Notes: generated from the letters alone by a model not told the origin. Shown: positions 41,650 to 50,999, counted from the first letter of the stretch. The stretch: DNA of 64,000 nucleotides from Furfurilactobacillus entadae (GCF_045862745.1 NZ_BQXN01000002.1:83610-147609); one strand, 5' to 3'. Numbers and translations: made by a program.

Positions 41650-42405
41650 ATGACAGCAATTATGGCGGTTGACAATTTACACCTATTTTATGGTAAAAAG
41701 GAAGCACTAAAGGGCATCGATTTAACGTTCCCTGAAAAAGGCATCACCGCGCTCATTGGTCCGTCTGGTTGTGGGAAGTCGACGTTTTTGCGGTGTTTGA
41801 ACCGAATGAATGATTTGATTGATGGTGTGACGATCACCGGGAACGTGATGTTCAATGGGCAGAATGTGTATGCACCAGATACAGATGTTGTGGCGCTTAG
41901 AAAAGAGGTTGGGATGGTCTTTCAACAACCCAATCCGTTCCCGTTTTCCATCTATGAAAACGTTATTTACGGACTTCGCTTGGCCGGGATTCATGATAAA
42001 CAGGTCTTGGATGAAGCGGTGGAACATAGTTTGAAGCAGGCCGCTGTTTGGGATGAAGTGAAGGATGATTTACAAAAAAATGCGTTGGCACTGTCTGGCG
42101 GTCAACAGCAACGGGTTTGTATCGCTCGGGTTCTAGCCGTCTCACCAACCGTGCTATTATTGGATGAACCGACTAGCGCCCTCGACCCAGTGTCCAGCCA
42201 CGTTGTGGAAGAAACACTGTTAAAACTGCGCTATGATTACACGATCATTACCGTGACCCACAACCTTCAACAAGCGTCACGGATTGCAGATCGCACCGCC
42301 TTCTTTTTGCAAGGCGAGCTTGTTGAAGCCAGTGACACGAAGCAAATGTTTATGAATCCAGAAAAGCAGCAGACACAAGACTACATTTCTGGTCGATTTG
42401 GGTAA
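41650..42405 (+). CDS. pstB: Phosphate ABC transporter ATPase PstB (second copy)
   Basis: A 251-residue ABC ATPase of standard PstB length. Walker A GPSGCGKST is at about 37-45, the signature LSGGQQQRVC and Walker B VLLLDEPTSALDP are intact. The Q-loop segment FQQPNPFPFS is the PstB hallmark. It differs clearly from the first copy, so the duplication is old. Both copies look catalytically complete. Confidence 0.95.
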   Translation: MTAIMAVDNLHLFYGKKEALKGIDLTFPEKGITALIGPSGCGKSTFLRCLNRMNDLIDGVTITGNVMFNGQNVYAPDTDVVALRKEVGMVFQQPNPFPFSIYENVIYGLRLAGIHDKQVLDEAVEHSLKQAAVWDEVKDDLQKNALALSGGQQQRVCIARVLAVSPTVLLLDEPTSALDPVSSHVVEETLLKLRYDYTIITVTHNLQQASRIADRTAFFLQGELVEASDTKQMFMNPEKQQTQDYISGRFG

Positions 42406-42437
42406 CCAGTCAATTTAAAGTAAGGGGAGAACACATC

Positions 42438-43148
42438 ATGCGGCGATTGTTTGACGATGAATTAAATGATTTAGACACCAGTTTCACGGAAATGGGGATG
42501 CTCGTTTCAGAAGCGATTGGTAAGGCGGTGACCTCGTTTGTGAATCATGATCGGGCACTCGCCCAGGAAGTGATTGATCATGACCACCTCATTAATGATC
42601 GGGAGGTTCAGCTTGAAAAGAAATCTTTTGAGATGATTGCGTTGTACCAACCAGTGACGACTGATTTACGTGAAATTGTGACCATTTTGAAAGCTGTTTC
42701 TGACCTTGAACGCATGGGGGACTACGCGCGAAGTGTGGCCCACTCGACCATTCGGGTGAAGGGCAACAAGCGGGTCGCCAGCATCGAACAGCACGTCTCA
42801 GAAATGGGGACGATTGTTCAACAAATGGTCGCCGATGTTTTGGCGGCCTACGTTAAAGAAGAAGGGGTTCGGGCAAAAGAAATTGCCAAAACCGACGCCC
42901 GGGCAGCCGATTACTACCAACTTATTTACATGGAAAGCATTGACCAAATGCGGCAGGACCCAGAGGTTGTCATCGGTACAACCGATTACTTGGCCGTTGC
43001 GCAATACTTGAAGCGAATTGGTGATTACGTAACGAATATCTGTGAATGGATCGTTTACTTACAAACGGGGAAAATCGTGGAATTGAACCCGAGAAATGAT
43101 CACCAGCAAGCAGAAGCGGAAACAAATAAGCCAACAAATAATGAATAA
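42438..43148 (+). CDS. phoU: Phosphate transport regulator PhoU
   Basis: A 236-residue all-helical protein of two PhoU three-helix repeats, with the metal-binding EXXXD-type motifs in each (for example VSDLERMGDYAR and YLKRIGDYVTNICEWI). PhoU links Pst activity to the PhoR kinase. The C-terminus carries an extra hydrophilic tail (QQAEAETNKPTNNE). Last gene of the pst operon, followed by a terminator. Confidence 0.95.
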   Translation: MRRLFDDELNDLDTSFTEMGMLVSEAIGKAVTSFVNHDRALAQEVIDHDHLINDREVQLEKKSFEMIALYQPVTTDLREIVTILKAVSDLERMGDYARSVAHSTIRVKGNKRVASIEQHVSEMGTIVQQMVADVLAAYVKEEGVRAKEIAKTDARAADYYQLIYMESIDQMRQDPEVVIGTTDYLAVAQYLKRIGDYVTNICEWIVYLQTGKIVELNPRNDHQQAEAETNKPTNNE

Positions 43149-43192
43149 GTACATTGCAGCGTAGGCTCATCACGCTAGCAACAGTTAACAAT

Positions 43193-43227
43193 GACACCTG
43201 GGCTAGAATCGCCTGAGGTGTTTTTTG
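43193..43227 (+). terminator. pst-phoU terminator
   Basis: ACACCT (43194-43199) pairs with AGGTGT (43216-43221), with an inner GGC/GCC stem and a six-T run. Confidence 0.85.
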
Positions 43228-43298
43228 CGTTTTATTGTCATGAGGCCGACTGGTCGCAGGAAATATTTTTGTGGTTTATCATAAGTCATGGTGAAAAG

Positions 43299-43328
43299 TT
43301 GGCGAGAGGCGCGTGAATGCGCTAAAAT
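43299..43328 (+). promoter_or_regulatory. Promoter of the pspC-yvlD-hprK region
   Basis: TTGGCG (43299-43304), an 18-bp spacer and TAAAAT (43323-43328), 48 bases before the PspC gene. Confidence 0.5.
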
Positions 43329-43375
43329 TAGGACATTCAAAGTGATAATTCATGGGATTGTGAGGTCTGGATTGG

Positions 43376-43711
43376 ATGAAGCGAGCTAAATTAACAAAGT
43401 CACGCACAGATCGGTGGATTGGCGGCGTTTTCGGGGGCCTTGGTGCGTATTTACACATCAACGCAACGGTGCTCAGAATTGGCTATTTATTGTTGGCCAT
43501 TTTTTTGCCACCGCACTTCATCATGCCGTTGTTAGCAATTGTGCTGTACGGCGTGTTACTGTGGACGATTCCGTCAGCGGATGGGGATAACGACGCGGCC
43601 ACGTTCAATGTCTTTGGTGACTTATTTAGTGGTCAGTCGCGGTCGGAGCGTCGGGGCCGCAAAGAAATCCATGCCGAGGAACGTGATGTCCATGATAAGC
43701 ACGATAAATAG
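43376..43711 (+). CDS. PspC domain membrane protein
   Basis: A 111-residue protein with a PspC domain at the N-terminus: basic start, then GGVFGGLGAYLHINATVLRIGY, with two membrane helices (about 40-65), and a charged cytoplasmic tail rich in Asp, Glu, His and Arg. PspC proteins sense or buffer envelope stress. It lacks the long C-terminal sensor found in larger relatives. It is followed after 18 bases by a YvlD-type protein and then hprK. Confidence 0.85.
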   Translation: MKRAKLTKSRTDRWIGGVFGGLGAYLHINATVLRIGYLLLAIFLPPHFIMPLLAIVLYGVLLWTIPSADGDNDAATFNVFGDLFSGQSRSERRGRKEIHAEERDVHDKHDK

Positions 43712-43729
43712 AGAGAAATAGGTGAGAGA

Positions 43730-44080
43730 ATGAAATTTTGGCAACGCATTATCATTGACGCATTGCTCTTTATGGCAATTGCGGGCTTTTTCCGAAACAG
43801 TTTCCACGTTTCAAGCGTGTGGTATGCACTGGTTGCGAGCTTAGTGTTGGCGATTCTAAACGCCGGCATTAAACCGTTCTTGGTGATTTTATCGTTACCG
43901 ATCACATTTTTAACGTTAGGGTTGTTTTCCATCGTGATCAACGCGGCCATGTTGGAATTAACCAGCTTCTTTGTGGGAGCACAGAACTTTCAGATTTCTA
44001 ACTTCGGGATGGCGATGGTCGCGGCATTGATTATGTCGATTTGTAATGCAATTATTTCGGGTTATTTCAACGCTGAATAG
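43730..44080 (+). CDS. YvlD-family (phage holin family 4-like) membrane protein
   Basis: A 116-residue protein with four membrane helices and almost no soluble part. The segment LAILNAGIKPFLVILSLPITFLTLGLF is characteristic of the YvlD/DUF360 family, which is labelled phage holin 4_2 in databases although it has no proven holin role. In B. subtilis yvlD belongs with the PspC-like yvlC in an envelope-stress operon, which fits the present pairing. Confidence 0.85.
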   Translation: MKFWQRIIIDALLFMAIAGFFRNSFHVSSVWYALVASLVLAILNAGIKPFLVILSLPITFLTLGLFSIVINAAMLELTSFFVGAQNFQISNFGMAMVAALIMSICNAIISGYFNAE

Positions 44081-44091
44081 GAGGATGACTT

Positions 44092-45066
44092 GTGGCAGAT
44101 AGTGTGACGATTCGCGAGCTGGTGGAGAATGCCCGGCTCTCCGTATACTACGGTGAAGAATATTTAGATGAACGACGTGTAACAACCCCAGACATTTCGC
44201 GGCCTGGCTTGGAAATGACGGGATACTTTAATTACTATCCGCCGGAACGGATTCAGTTGTTAGGAATCACGGAGACCTCGTTTTCAAAGAAAATGAGTCA
44301 TGAAGAGCTCCTCATGATCATGCGGAAGATGATGGGCGCCCAAACGCCTTGTTTTGTGGTCTCAACAGGGATTACACCACCAGATGAACTGCTTCAGGCA
44401 GCCGGTGAAGCGCACATTCCAGTATTGGGTTCAAAGCAGACTTCATCACGGATTCTGTCAAACATGTCGATGTACCTCAGTGGCGTGTTGGCAAAACGTC
44501 AATCCATTCATGGTGTGTTGGTTGATATTTACGGACTTGGGGTCCTTATTACTGGGGATTCCGGGGTTGGTAAATCTGAAACAGCGCTGGAACTGATTCG
44601 TCGGGGCCACCGGTTGATTGCCGATGACCGGGTGGACGTTTACCAACAGGACGAACAAACGCTGGTGGGTGAAGCACCGAAGATTTTGAATCACTTGATG
44701 GAAATTCGGGGAATCGGGATCATTGACGTGATGAACCTGTTTGGGGCCGGAGCGGTTCGGAGCCAAGCTAAAATTCAGTTGATCGTTCACCTCCAAAACT
44801 GGACACCAGATACGCAGTTTGACCGGTTGGGGAATGCGGATGATGAACGCCAGATTTTCGACGTTCAGGTGCCAATGATTTCCATTCCGGTTAAAACTGG
44901 GCGAAACTTAGCCATCATTATTGAATCTGCTGCGATGAACTTCCGGGCCCGTTCAATGGGTTACGACGCGACCAAGACGTTTGATCAAAACTTGAACAGT
45001 TTGATTCAAGAAAATTCTAAACGTGACGAAGCAAACGAAGCGGCAACGGAAGCGAAGAAGGACTAA
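44092..45066 (+). CDS. hprK: HPr kinase/phosphorylase
   Basis: A 324-residue enzyme that phosphorylates HPr on Ser46 or removes that phosphate, so setting carbon catabolite repression. The N-terminal domain is followed by the P-loop GDSGVGKS (155-162) and the family signature MEIRGIGIIDVMNLFGAGAVR (from about 202). The start is GTG, with AGGAGG eight bases upstream. It leads the chain hprK-lgt-gpsA-galU. Confidence 0.97.
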   Translation: MADSVTIRELVENARLSVYYGEEYLDERRVTTPDISRPGLEMTGYFNYYPPERIQLLGITETSFSKKMSHEELLMIMRKMMGAQTPCFVVSTGITPPDELLQAAGEAHIPVLGSKQTSSRILSNMSMYLSGVLAKRQSIHGVLVDIYGLGVLITGDSGVGKSETALELIRRGHRLIADDRVDVYQQDEQTLVGEAPKILNHLMEIRGIGIIDVMNLFGAGAVRSQAKIQLIVHLQNWTPDTQFDRLGNADDERQIFDVQVPMISIPVKTGRNLAIIIESAAMNFRARSMGYDATKTFDQNLNSLIQENSKRDEANEAATEAKKD

Positions 45067-45071
45067 GCGGC

Positions 45072-45932
45072 ATGAATAACGAAACATTGCTCGGGGCGCT
45101 AAACCCCATTGCGCTTCACCTTGGACCACTTCAGGTGCACTGGTACGGCGTCATCATTACAAGTGGCGTCTTCCTGGCGTTATGGTTGTCTTTACGAGAA
45201 GCACGGCACCAGGGGTTAGATCCAGATGACCTATACGATTTTCTCTTGTGGGCATTGCCAGTAGCACTAATAACGGCCCGGCTGTATTATGTGGTCTTTC
45301 AATGGGATTACTACCAGCACCACCTGGACCAAATTATCGCCATTTGGGACGGTGGAATTGCCATCTACGGGGCGTTGATTGGGGCCATGATCGTTGTGGT
45401 TTGGTTTACGCGGGCGCGGCAGATCCCGACATTCTTGTTTCTTGACGTCCTCGCACCAACGGTGATTATGGCGCAGGGAATTGGGCGCTGGGGCAACTTT
45501 ATGAACCAAGAGGCCTACGGTAAAATCACAACCCACGCACATTTAGAGGCGCTTCATCTGCCAGCGTTTATTGTGAACCAAATGAACATTGACGGGGCCT
45601 ACCGAACCCCGACGTTCCTTTATGAATCTGTATGGGATCTTGCTGGGTTTGTCTTATTGATGAGCACGCGGCACATTAAGGGCCTTTACCGCCGTGGTGA
45701 AGTGTTCTTTCTCTATGTGTGCTGGTATGCGTTCGGACGGTTCTTTGTTGAAGGCATGCGGACTGACAGTCTCATGCTCGGTCCAGCACGTGTGTCCCAG
45801 TGGTTATCTGTGATTCTATTTATTGGTGCACTGACGTGGCTGATCATTCGTCGCCGTCAGGGCGTGCCAATGTACGTAACAGACAGTGAATTGACGACCC
45901 AGGGTGATAAACCCGGTAAGGAGAACTCATGA
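45072..45932 (+). CDS. lgt: Prolipoprotein diacylglyceryl transferase
   Basis: A 286-residue membrane enzyme with seven helices that attaches diacylglycerol to the lipobox cysteine of prolipoproteins. The Lgt signature GRWGNFMNQEAYG (about 138-150) and HWYG near the start are intact. It begins five bases after hprK and overlaps gpsA by four. Note that the PstS of this window is not an Lgt substrate. Confidence 0.96.
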   Translation: MNNETLLGALNPIALHLGPLQVHWYGVIITSGVFLALWLSLREARHQGLDPDDLYDFLLWALPVALITARLYYVVFQWDYYQHHLDQIIAIWDGGIAIYGALIGAMIVVVWFTRARQIPTFLFLDVLAPTVIMAQGIGRWGNFMNQEAYGKITTHAHLEALHLPAFIVNQMNIDGAYRTPTFLYESVWDLAGFVLLMSTRHIKGLYRRGEVFFLYVCWYAFGRFFVEGMRTDSLMLGPARVSQWLSVILFIGALTWLIIRRRQGVPMYVTDSELTTQGDKPGKENS

Positions 45933-46945
45933 CAACAAAAATTGCGGTCCTTGGTGCGGGTTCGTGGGGGAGTGTCCTCGCAAACTTATTAACAGAAAAT
46001 GGCCATCAGGTGAGCCTGTGGTCGCATAACGAAGCACAAGTCGCAGAAATGAATGACCACCATACAAACCACGCGTACATGCCAAATTTCAATTATGAAC
46101 CGGCATTAATGGTTACGGCCGATATGGCGACTGCGTTAGCGGATGCCGAGGTTGTTTTATTCGTTGTTCCAACGAAGGCCATTCGCGAAGTGAGCGCGGC
46201 AGCGGCAAAGATTCTTGTGGCAACTCACCAAACGGTGACCGTTGTGCACGCCATTAAGGGTTTGGAGCAGCAAACGTATAAACGGGTCTCTGAAATGTTG
46301 ACGGAAGAGATTCCGGCAGCAAATCGCGACGCAATCGTTGTTTTATCTGGTCCCAGCCACGCAGAGGATGTCGCCAAAAAAGATATTACATTGATTACAG
46401 CAGCCTCACAAAACGTGGATGCTGCAAAAAAAGTGCAAAAACTCTTTATGAACCCGTATTTCAGGGTTTATACTAATACGGATGTGATTGGCGCCGAATT
46501 TGGGGCCGCACTGAAAAATATCATTGCCATCGGTGCCGGTGCCCTTCACGGCCTCGGCTACGGTGACAATGCAAAGGCAGCGCTATTGACACGGGGGCTG
46601 GCTGAGATCAGTCGTTTGGGACAGTCATTTGGAGCGAACCCACTAACCTTCATCGGGTTATCGGGTGTCGGTGATTTGATTGTGACGGCGACAAGCGTTA
46701 ACTCGCGAAACTGGCGGGCTGGTAATGAGTTAGGGCAAGGTAAGTCATTACAAGAGGTTATTGATACAATGGGAATGGTTATCGAAGGGGTTGCTACGAC
46801 AAAAGCAGCCCATGAGCTTGGCCGGGCCCGTCATGTTGAGATGCCAATTACAGATGCAATTTACGATGTCTTATACAATGAGGCGGATGTCCGTGCCGTT
46901 ATTACAGGCCTAATGCAACGTGAGGGTCGTGCCGAACTCGGTTAG
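45929..46945 (+). CDS. gpsA: Glycerol-3-phosphate dehydrogenase [NAD(P)+]
   Basis: A 338-residue enzyme making sn-glycerol 3-phosphate from dihydroxyacetone phosphate for phospholipids. It shows the NAD motif GAGSWGSVLAN (8-18), the substrate segment EFGAALKNIIAIGAG with the catalytic lysine, and LSGVGDL. Coupled to lgt by an ATGA overlap. Confidence 0.97.
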   Translation: MTTKIAVLGAGSWGSVLANLLTENGHQVSLWSHNEAQVAEMNDHHTNHAYMPNFNYEPALMVTADMATALADAEVVLFVVPTKAIREVSAAAAKILVATHQTVTVVHAIKGLEQQTYKRVSEMLTEEIPAANRDAIVVLSGPSHAEDVAKKDITLITAASQNVDAAKKVQKLFMNPYFRVYTNTDVIGAEFGAALKNIIAIGAGALHGLGYGDNAKAALLTRGLAEISRLGQSFGANPLTFIGLSGVGDLIVTATSVNSRNWRAGNELGQGKSLQEVIDTMGMVIEGVATTKAAHELGRARHVEMPITDAIYDVLYNEADVRAVITGLMQREGRAELG

Positions 46946-47010
46946 GGTGTTAGATAGTGCAAAACCAGGCCATGAAGAAAATGGTCGCAACACGAAAGGA
47001 ATTTGTTGTT

Positions 47011-47898
47011 ATGCAAAAAGTTAGAAAAGCCATTATTCCCGCTGCGGGTTACGGAACTCGTTTTTTACCGGAAACAAAGGCAATCGCCAAAGAAATGTTA
47101 CCAATCGTTGATAAACCAACGATCCAGTTCATCGTTGAAGAAGCCCACAAAGCAGGGATCGAACAGATCTGTGTTGTGACTGGGCGGGGCAAGCGGTCTA
47201 TTGAAGACCACTTCGATTCAGCACCTGAACTAGAAACGGACTTGGCTAACAAGGGCAAGGATTCAATGTTGCACGCCATTCAGTCAAGCAACGATAGTAA
47301 CTTGTACTTTATCCGGCAGAGCCACATGCGTGGTTTAGGGGATGCCGTGTTAACAGCAAAGGACTTTATCGGTGACGAACCATTTGTTGTGTTGCTTGGT
47401 GATGACTTGATGGAAGACAAGGTTCCGTTGACAAAGCAATTAATCAACCGTTATAACGAAACTGGTGAATCAACGTTGGCCGTTATGCGCGTTCCTCATG
47501 AGGAAACGAACAAGTATGGTGTGATCAACCCTGTTAAGGAAGTTTCTGAAGGTTTGTATGAAGTGAAGAACTTCGTTGAAAAGCCAAAGCCAGAAGATGC
47601 ACCATCAGACTTAGCCATCATCGGACGGTACCTGTTGACACCTGAAATCTTTGAAGCCTTGGAACAAACCCCAACGGGTAAAGGTGACGAACTTCAGTTG
47701 ACAGACGCCATTGATTTGCTGAACAAGAAGCAACACGTTTACGCACATGAGTTTAATGGTGACCGTTACGACGTGGGTTACAAACTTGGTCTGATCAAGA
47801 CAAACATTGAATTTGGTTTACGTCATCCAGATGTAAAGGATGATCTACGTGATTACGTCTTGCAATTAGCAGACGAAATCAAGGCCAATAAAAAATAA
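47011..47898 (+). CDS. galU: UTP-glucose-1-phosphate uridylyltransferase
   Basis: A 295-residue nucleotidyltransferase forming UDP-glucose, the precursor of glycolipids, teichoic acid decoration and exopolysaccharide. The motif AAGYGTRFLPETKAIAKEMLPI lies at 9-30 and VEKPKPEDAPS in the second half. The ATG at 47011 has AAAGGAA upstream; the frame is open for 54 more bases without counterpart. Together with pgcA and galE the window encodes the route from glucose 6-phosphate to UDP-galactose. Confidence 0.96.
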   Translation: MQKVRKAIIPAAGYGTRFLPETKAIAKEMLPIVDKPTIQFIVEEAHKAGIEQICVVTGRGKRSIEDHFDSAPELETDLANKGKDSMLHAIQSSNDSNLYFIRQSHMRGLGDAVLTAKDFIGDEPFVVLLGDDLMEDKVPLTKQLINRYNETGESTLAVMRVPHEETNKYGVINPVKEVSEGLYEVKNFVEKPKPEDAPSDLAIIGRYLLTPEIFEALEQTPTGKGDELQLTDAIDLLNKKQHVYAHEFNGDRYDVGYKLGLIKTNIEFGLRHPDVKDDLRDYVLQLADEIKANKK

Positions 47899-47909
47899 GC
47901 ACCCCTTGG

Positions 47910-47950
47910 AAAACGCGCTGGCATTGAATTAATCAGGTCAGCGCGTTTTA
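47910..47950 (+). terminator. galU terminator
   Basis: A perfect 11-bp stem (47910-47920 with 47939-47949) with an 18-base loop and TTTTA. Confidence 0.8.
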
Positions 47951-47975
47951 CCGTAGCGGGTAGCAAACAAAACAG

Positions 47976-48004
47976 TTGCCTTACTTACAAAAAGATAGTA
48001 ATAT
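47976..48004 (+). promoter_or_regulatory. trxB promoter
   Basis: TTGCCT (47976-47981), a 17-bp spacer and TAATAT (47999-48004). Transcription would begin near 48011. Confidence 0.6.
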
Positions 48005-48049
48005 GTGGCTATCGTTAAAAGCAGCGTGACTGCGGGAAGGAAGTTTAAT

Positions 48050-48997
48050 ATGACAAACAGTTATGATGTCATTGTGATTGGTGCCGGCCCTGGTGGGATG
48101 ACGGCCGCACTTTACGCTTCACGGGCTAACCTGTCTGTCCTTTTGTTAGACCGGGGCATTTATGGTGGCCAGATGAACAACACGGCTGCCATTGAAAACT
48201 ACCCTGGATTTAAGTCCGTTCTGGGGCCAGACCTTGCGAGTGCCATGTACGAAGGGGCCACCCAGTTTGGCGCAGAGTATGGTTACGGTGCCGTTGAAAA
48301 GATTACAGAAAATGACGACAACACGAAGACCGTGAAGACGGATACAGACGAGTATGTGGCGAAGGCCGTGGTCATTGGGACGGGATCCCAATACCGTAAG
48401 CTTGGCGTCCCAGGCGAGACAGAATTCTCTGGCCGGGGTGTTTCCTACTGTGCCGTTTGTGATGGTGCGTTCTTCAAGAACAAGCACGTCGTTGTTGTCG
48501 GCGGTGGCGATAGCGCCATTGAAGAAGGTATTTATCTGACACAGCTAGCAGAAAAGGTCACGGTCGTTCACCGGCGTGATCAGTTGCGGGCCCAGAAGGT
48601 GTCACAGGACCGGGCGTTTGCAAATGACAAGATGGACTTTGTGTGGAACACCGAAGTGACTGAAATTGTTGGTGACGACATGAAGGTAACTGGTGTTAAG
48701 CTTCATAACCGGGAGACTGGTGAAGACAGCACAATGGCCGCTGACGGCGTGTTCATTTACGTTGGAAACCTGCCAATGACCGAACCATTCATGGGTCTTG
48801 GTGTTACCGACGAAAATGGATGGATCCCAACGGATGACCACATGGCAACAAAGGTTCCTGGAATCTTCGCCATTGGGGATGTTCGTGAAAAGGATCTTCG
48901 CCAGATCACTACGGCTGTGGGTGATGGCGGCATTGCTGGTCAACAAGTTTTTCAATATTTGGAAGATTTGAAGGCTGCCGTTGCAGCAGAAGCCTAA
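48050..48997 (+). CDS. trxB: Thioredoxin reductase
   Basis: A 315-residue flavoprotein using NADPH to reduce thioredoxin. The FAD motif GAGPGGMTAA (11-20), redox-active C134-A-V-C137, NADPH motif GGGDSAIEEG and the terminal FAIGDVREKDLRQI are all present. The ATG at 48050 follows GGAAGGAAG; an in-frame GTG at 48005 lies before the predicted transcription start. Single-gene unit with its own terminator. Confidence 0.96.
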   Translation: MTNSYDVIVIGAGPGGMTAALYASRANLSVLLLDRGIYGGQMNNTAAIENYPGFKSVLGPDLASAMYEGATQFGAEYGYGAVEKITENDDNTKTVKTDTDEYVAKAVVIGTGSQYRKLGVPGETEFSGRGVSYCAVCDGAFFKNKHVVVVGGGDSAIEEGIYLTQLAEKVTVVHRRDQLRAQKVSQDRAFANDKMDFVWNTEVTEIVGDDMKVTGVKLHNRETGEDSTMAADGVFIYVGNLPMTEPFMGLGVTDENGWIPTDDHMATKVPGIFAIGDVREKDLRQITTAVGDGGIAGQQVFQYLEDLKAAVAAEA

Positions 48998-49011
48998 CAA
49001 ATTTTATAATC

Positions 49012-49056
49012 AAAAGGTGTTTATGGACGCGTAATCGTTCGTAAGCACCTTTTTTG
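49012..49056 (+). terminator. trxB terminator
   Basis: Stem AAAAGGTGTTTA with TAAGCACCTTTT (one G·U) and a T-run; long loop of about 18 bases. Confidence 0.8.
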
Positions 49057-49118
49057 ATTTAAAACGGTGGCGAGACCACTGGTGACGAACTGACTCTGCG
49101 CGGCGTTTCCGAATAGGG

Positions 49119-49124
49119 TATAAT
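49119..49124 (+). promoter_or_regulatory. -10 element of pgcA
   Basis: Perfect TATAAT, 46 bases before the start codon; -35 region poor. Confidence 0.5.
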
Positions 49125-49169
49125 TAACGTCAGATTGGTGACTTTGATTATACGAATGGAGATGCAATT

Positions 49170-50897
49170 GTGGACTGGAAAGAAATGTACCAAACCTGGA
49201 ATGATTACGCAGGTTTAGAAGCAGGACTTAAGTCAGAATTAACCGCCATGGCAAATGACGATGACGCCTTGGAGGATGCCTTTTATCAACCAATGAGTTT
49301 CGGAACTGCCGGGATGCGTGGTGTTATGGGACCTGGGATCAACCGGATGAACCTTTACACGGTGCGGCAGGCAACTGAAGGGCTCGCCATGTACATGGAC
49401 CAGCTTGGCGATGAAGTGAAAGCACGTGGGGTCGCAATTAGTTTTGACTCACGGCACCACTCAACTGAATTCGCGCATGAAGCAGCCAAGGTTTTGGGTC
49501 AACACGGCATCAAGAGCTTTGTCTTTGAAGGGTTACGGCCAACACCAGAACTATCCTTCACGGTGCGTCACTTAAAGACGTTTGCTGGAATCATGATCAC
49601 TGCTAGTCATAACCCCAAGCAGTTCAATGGTTACAAGATCTATGGTGAAGATGGCGCGCAGATGCCACCAAAGGATTCTGACCTGATCACGAGCTACATT
49701 CGGCGGGTAACGGACCTCTTTGCCATTGAAACGGCGGATGAGGCAGTGCTCATGGAAAATGGGTTAGAAACCATCATCGGTGAAGACGTCGACCAAGCTT
49801 ACTTGGAAAACGTCGCAACGGTCACGGTTGATAAAGCGCTAGCCGCAGAAGAAGGCAAAGACATGACGTTTGTCTTTACACCACTTCACGGAACTGGGCG
49901 GATGCCCGGTGAACGGGCCCTTAAAAACGCTGGGTTTAAAAACTTCATTACGGTTCCTGAACAAGCCGAACCAGATGGTGATTTTCCAACCGTTGCCTTT
50001 CCGAACCCTGAATTTTCAGAGGCGTTTGACATGGCCATTGCCTTGGGAAAGGAAAAGAACGCGGACGTATTGATTGCCACGGACCCCGATGCTGACCGGT
50101 TAGGAACTGCCGTACGGTTGCCTAACGGTGAGTACCAACTCCTGACGGGGAACCAGATTGCAGCCCTAATGTTGCACTACATTCTTGAAGCAAACAAAAC
50201 GGCAGGGACGCTACCAGAAAATGCGGTTGCCGTTAAGTCGATCGTTTCCACAGAGTTTGCGACAAAGATTGCTGAAAGCTACCATGTGGGCATGATCAAC
50301 GTGTTGACTGGGTTTAAGTTTATTGCGGAACAGATCCAAAGCTTCCAGGATACGGGTAGCCACACGTTCATGTTTGGGTTTGAAGAAAGTTACGGGTATT
50401 TGATCAAGCCATTCGTTCGAGATAAGGATGCCATCCAGGCGTTGACCCTGTTGGCTGAAATCGCGGCGTACTACCGGAAGCAAGGAAAAACCCTGTATGA
50501 TGGTCTGGAAGGGCTGTACAAAGAGTACGGTTACTTCCGTGAACAAACGTTGCAACAAACGTACGAGGGGATCGAAGGGCCTAAGAAGATCGAGGCCATT
50601 TTAGATAAGTTCAGAAACAACGCCCCAACCGCCTATGCTGGCGTTGAGGTTGTGGCAACGGACGACATCGCTAAGGGAACCAAGACGTTTGCTGATGGTA
50701 GTGTTGAAGCACTCGACCTGCCGCATGCAGAGGTCTTGAAGTACTGGTTAGCTGATGGCACGTGGATTGCTGTGCGGCCATCCGGGACGGAACCAAAAAT
50801 CAAGTTCTACATTGGAACAAATGGGGCAACGTTGGCAGAAGCCAACACAAAGTTACAACAGTTTGCCGACGCCATTAACGCCTTTGTTGAAGGCTAA
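49170..50897 (+). CDS. pgcA: Alpha-phosphoglucomutase (phospho-sugar mutase)
   Basis: A 575-residue enzyme interconverting glucose 6-phosphate and glucose 1-phosphate. The phosphoserine loop TASHNP (144-149, Ser146), the metal loop DPDADRLG (about 304-311), the sugar-binding GFEESYGY and the phosphate-binding RPSGTEPK are intact. Length fits the PgcA group of firmicutes. The start is GTG with GGAG upstream. The product feeds GalU. Confidence 0.95.
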   Translation: MDWKEMYQTWNDYAGLEAGLKSELTAMANDDDALEDAFYQPMSFGTAGMRGVMGPGINRMNLYTVRQATEGLAMYMDQLGDEVKARGVAISFDSRHHSTEFAHEAAKVLGQHGIKSFVFEGLRPTPELSFTVRHLKTFAGIMITASHNPKQFNGYKIYGEDGAQMPPKDSDLITSYIRRVTDLFAIETADEAVLMENGLETIIGEDVDQAYLENVATVTVDKALAAEEGKDMTFVFTPLHGTGRMPGERALKNAGFKNFITVPEQAEPDGDFPTVAFPNPEFSEAFDMAIALGKEKNADVLIATDPDADRLGTAVRLPNGEYQLLTGNQIAALMLHYILEANKTAGTLPENAVAVKSIVSTEFATKIAESYHVGMINVLTGFKFIAEQIQSFQDTGSHTFMFGFEESYGYLIKPFVRDKDAIQALTLLAEIAAYYRKQGKTLYDGLEGLYKEYGYFREQTLQQTYEGIEGPKKIEAILDKFRNNAPTAYAGVEVVATDDIAKGTKTFADGSVEALDLPHAEVLKYWLADGTWIAVRPSGTEPKIKFYIGTNGATLAEANTKLQQFADAINAFVEG

Positions 50898-50910
50898 ATG
50901 ACATTAAAAT

Positions 50911-50960
50911 AAAACGTTAGTTGAGAGAATGAAATCATTTTTTTCAGCTAACGTTTTTTT
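50911..50960 (+). terminator. pgcA terminator
   Basis: A 14-bp stem (50911-50924 with 50944-50957, one G·U) ending in seven T residues. Confidence 0.85.
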
Positions 50961-50969
50961 ATTTGCCGA

Positions 50970-50999
50970 ACCGTTTGTCGCAACGGATGGACCACTTAT
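50970..50999 (+). promoter_or_regulatory. Candidate LytTR operator
   Basis: ACCGTTTGT (50970-50978) matches the LytTR half-site pattern WMMGTTNRK exactly, and ACCACTTAT follows 21 bp later (50991-50999), a degraded second repeat. It also forms CCGTT-N6-AACGG. It ends 66 bases before the LytTR gene and just before a TTGAGA (51010-51015). Confidence 0.4.
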
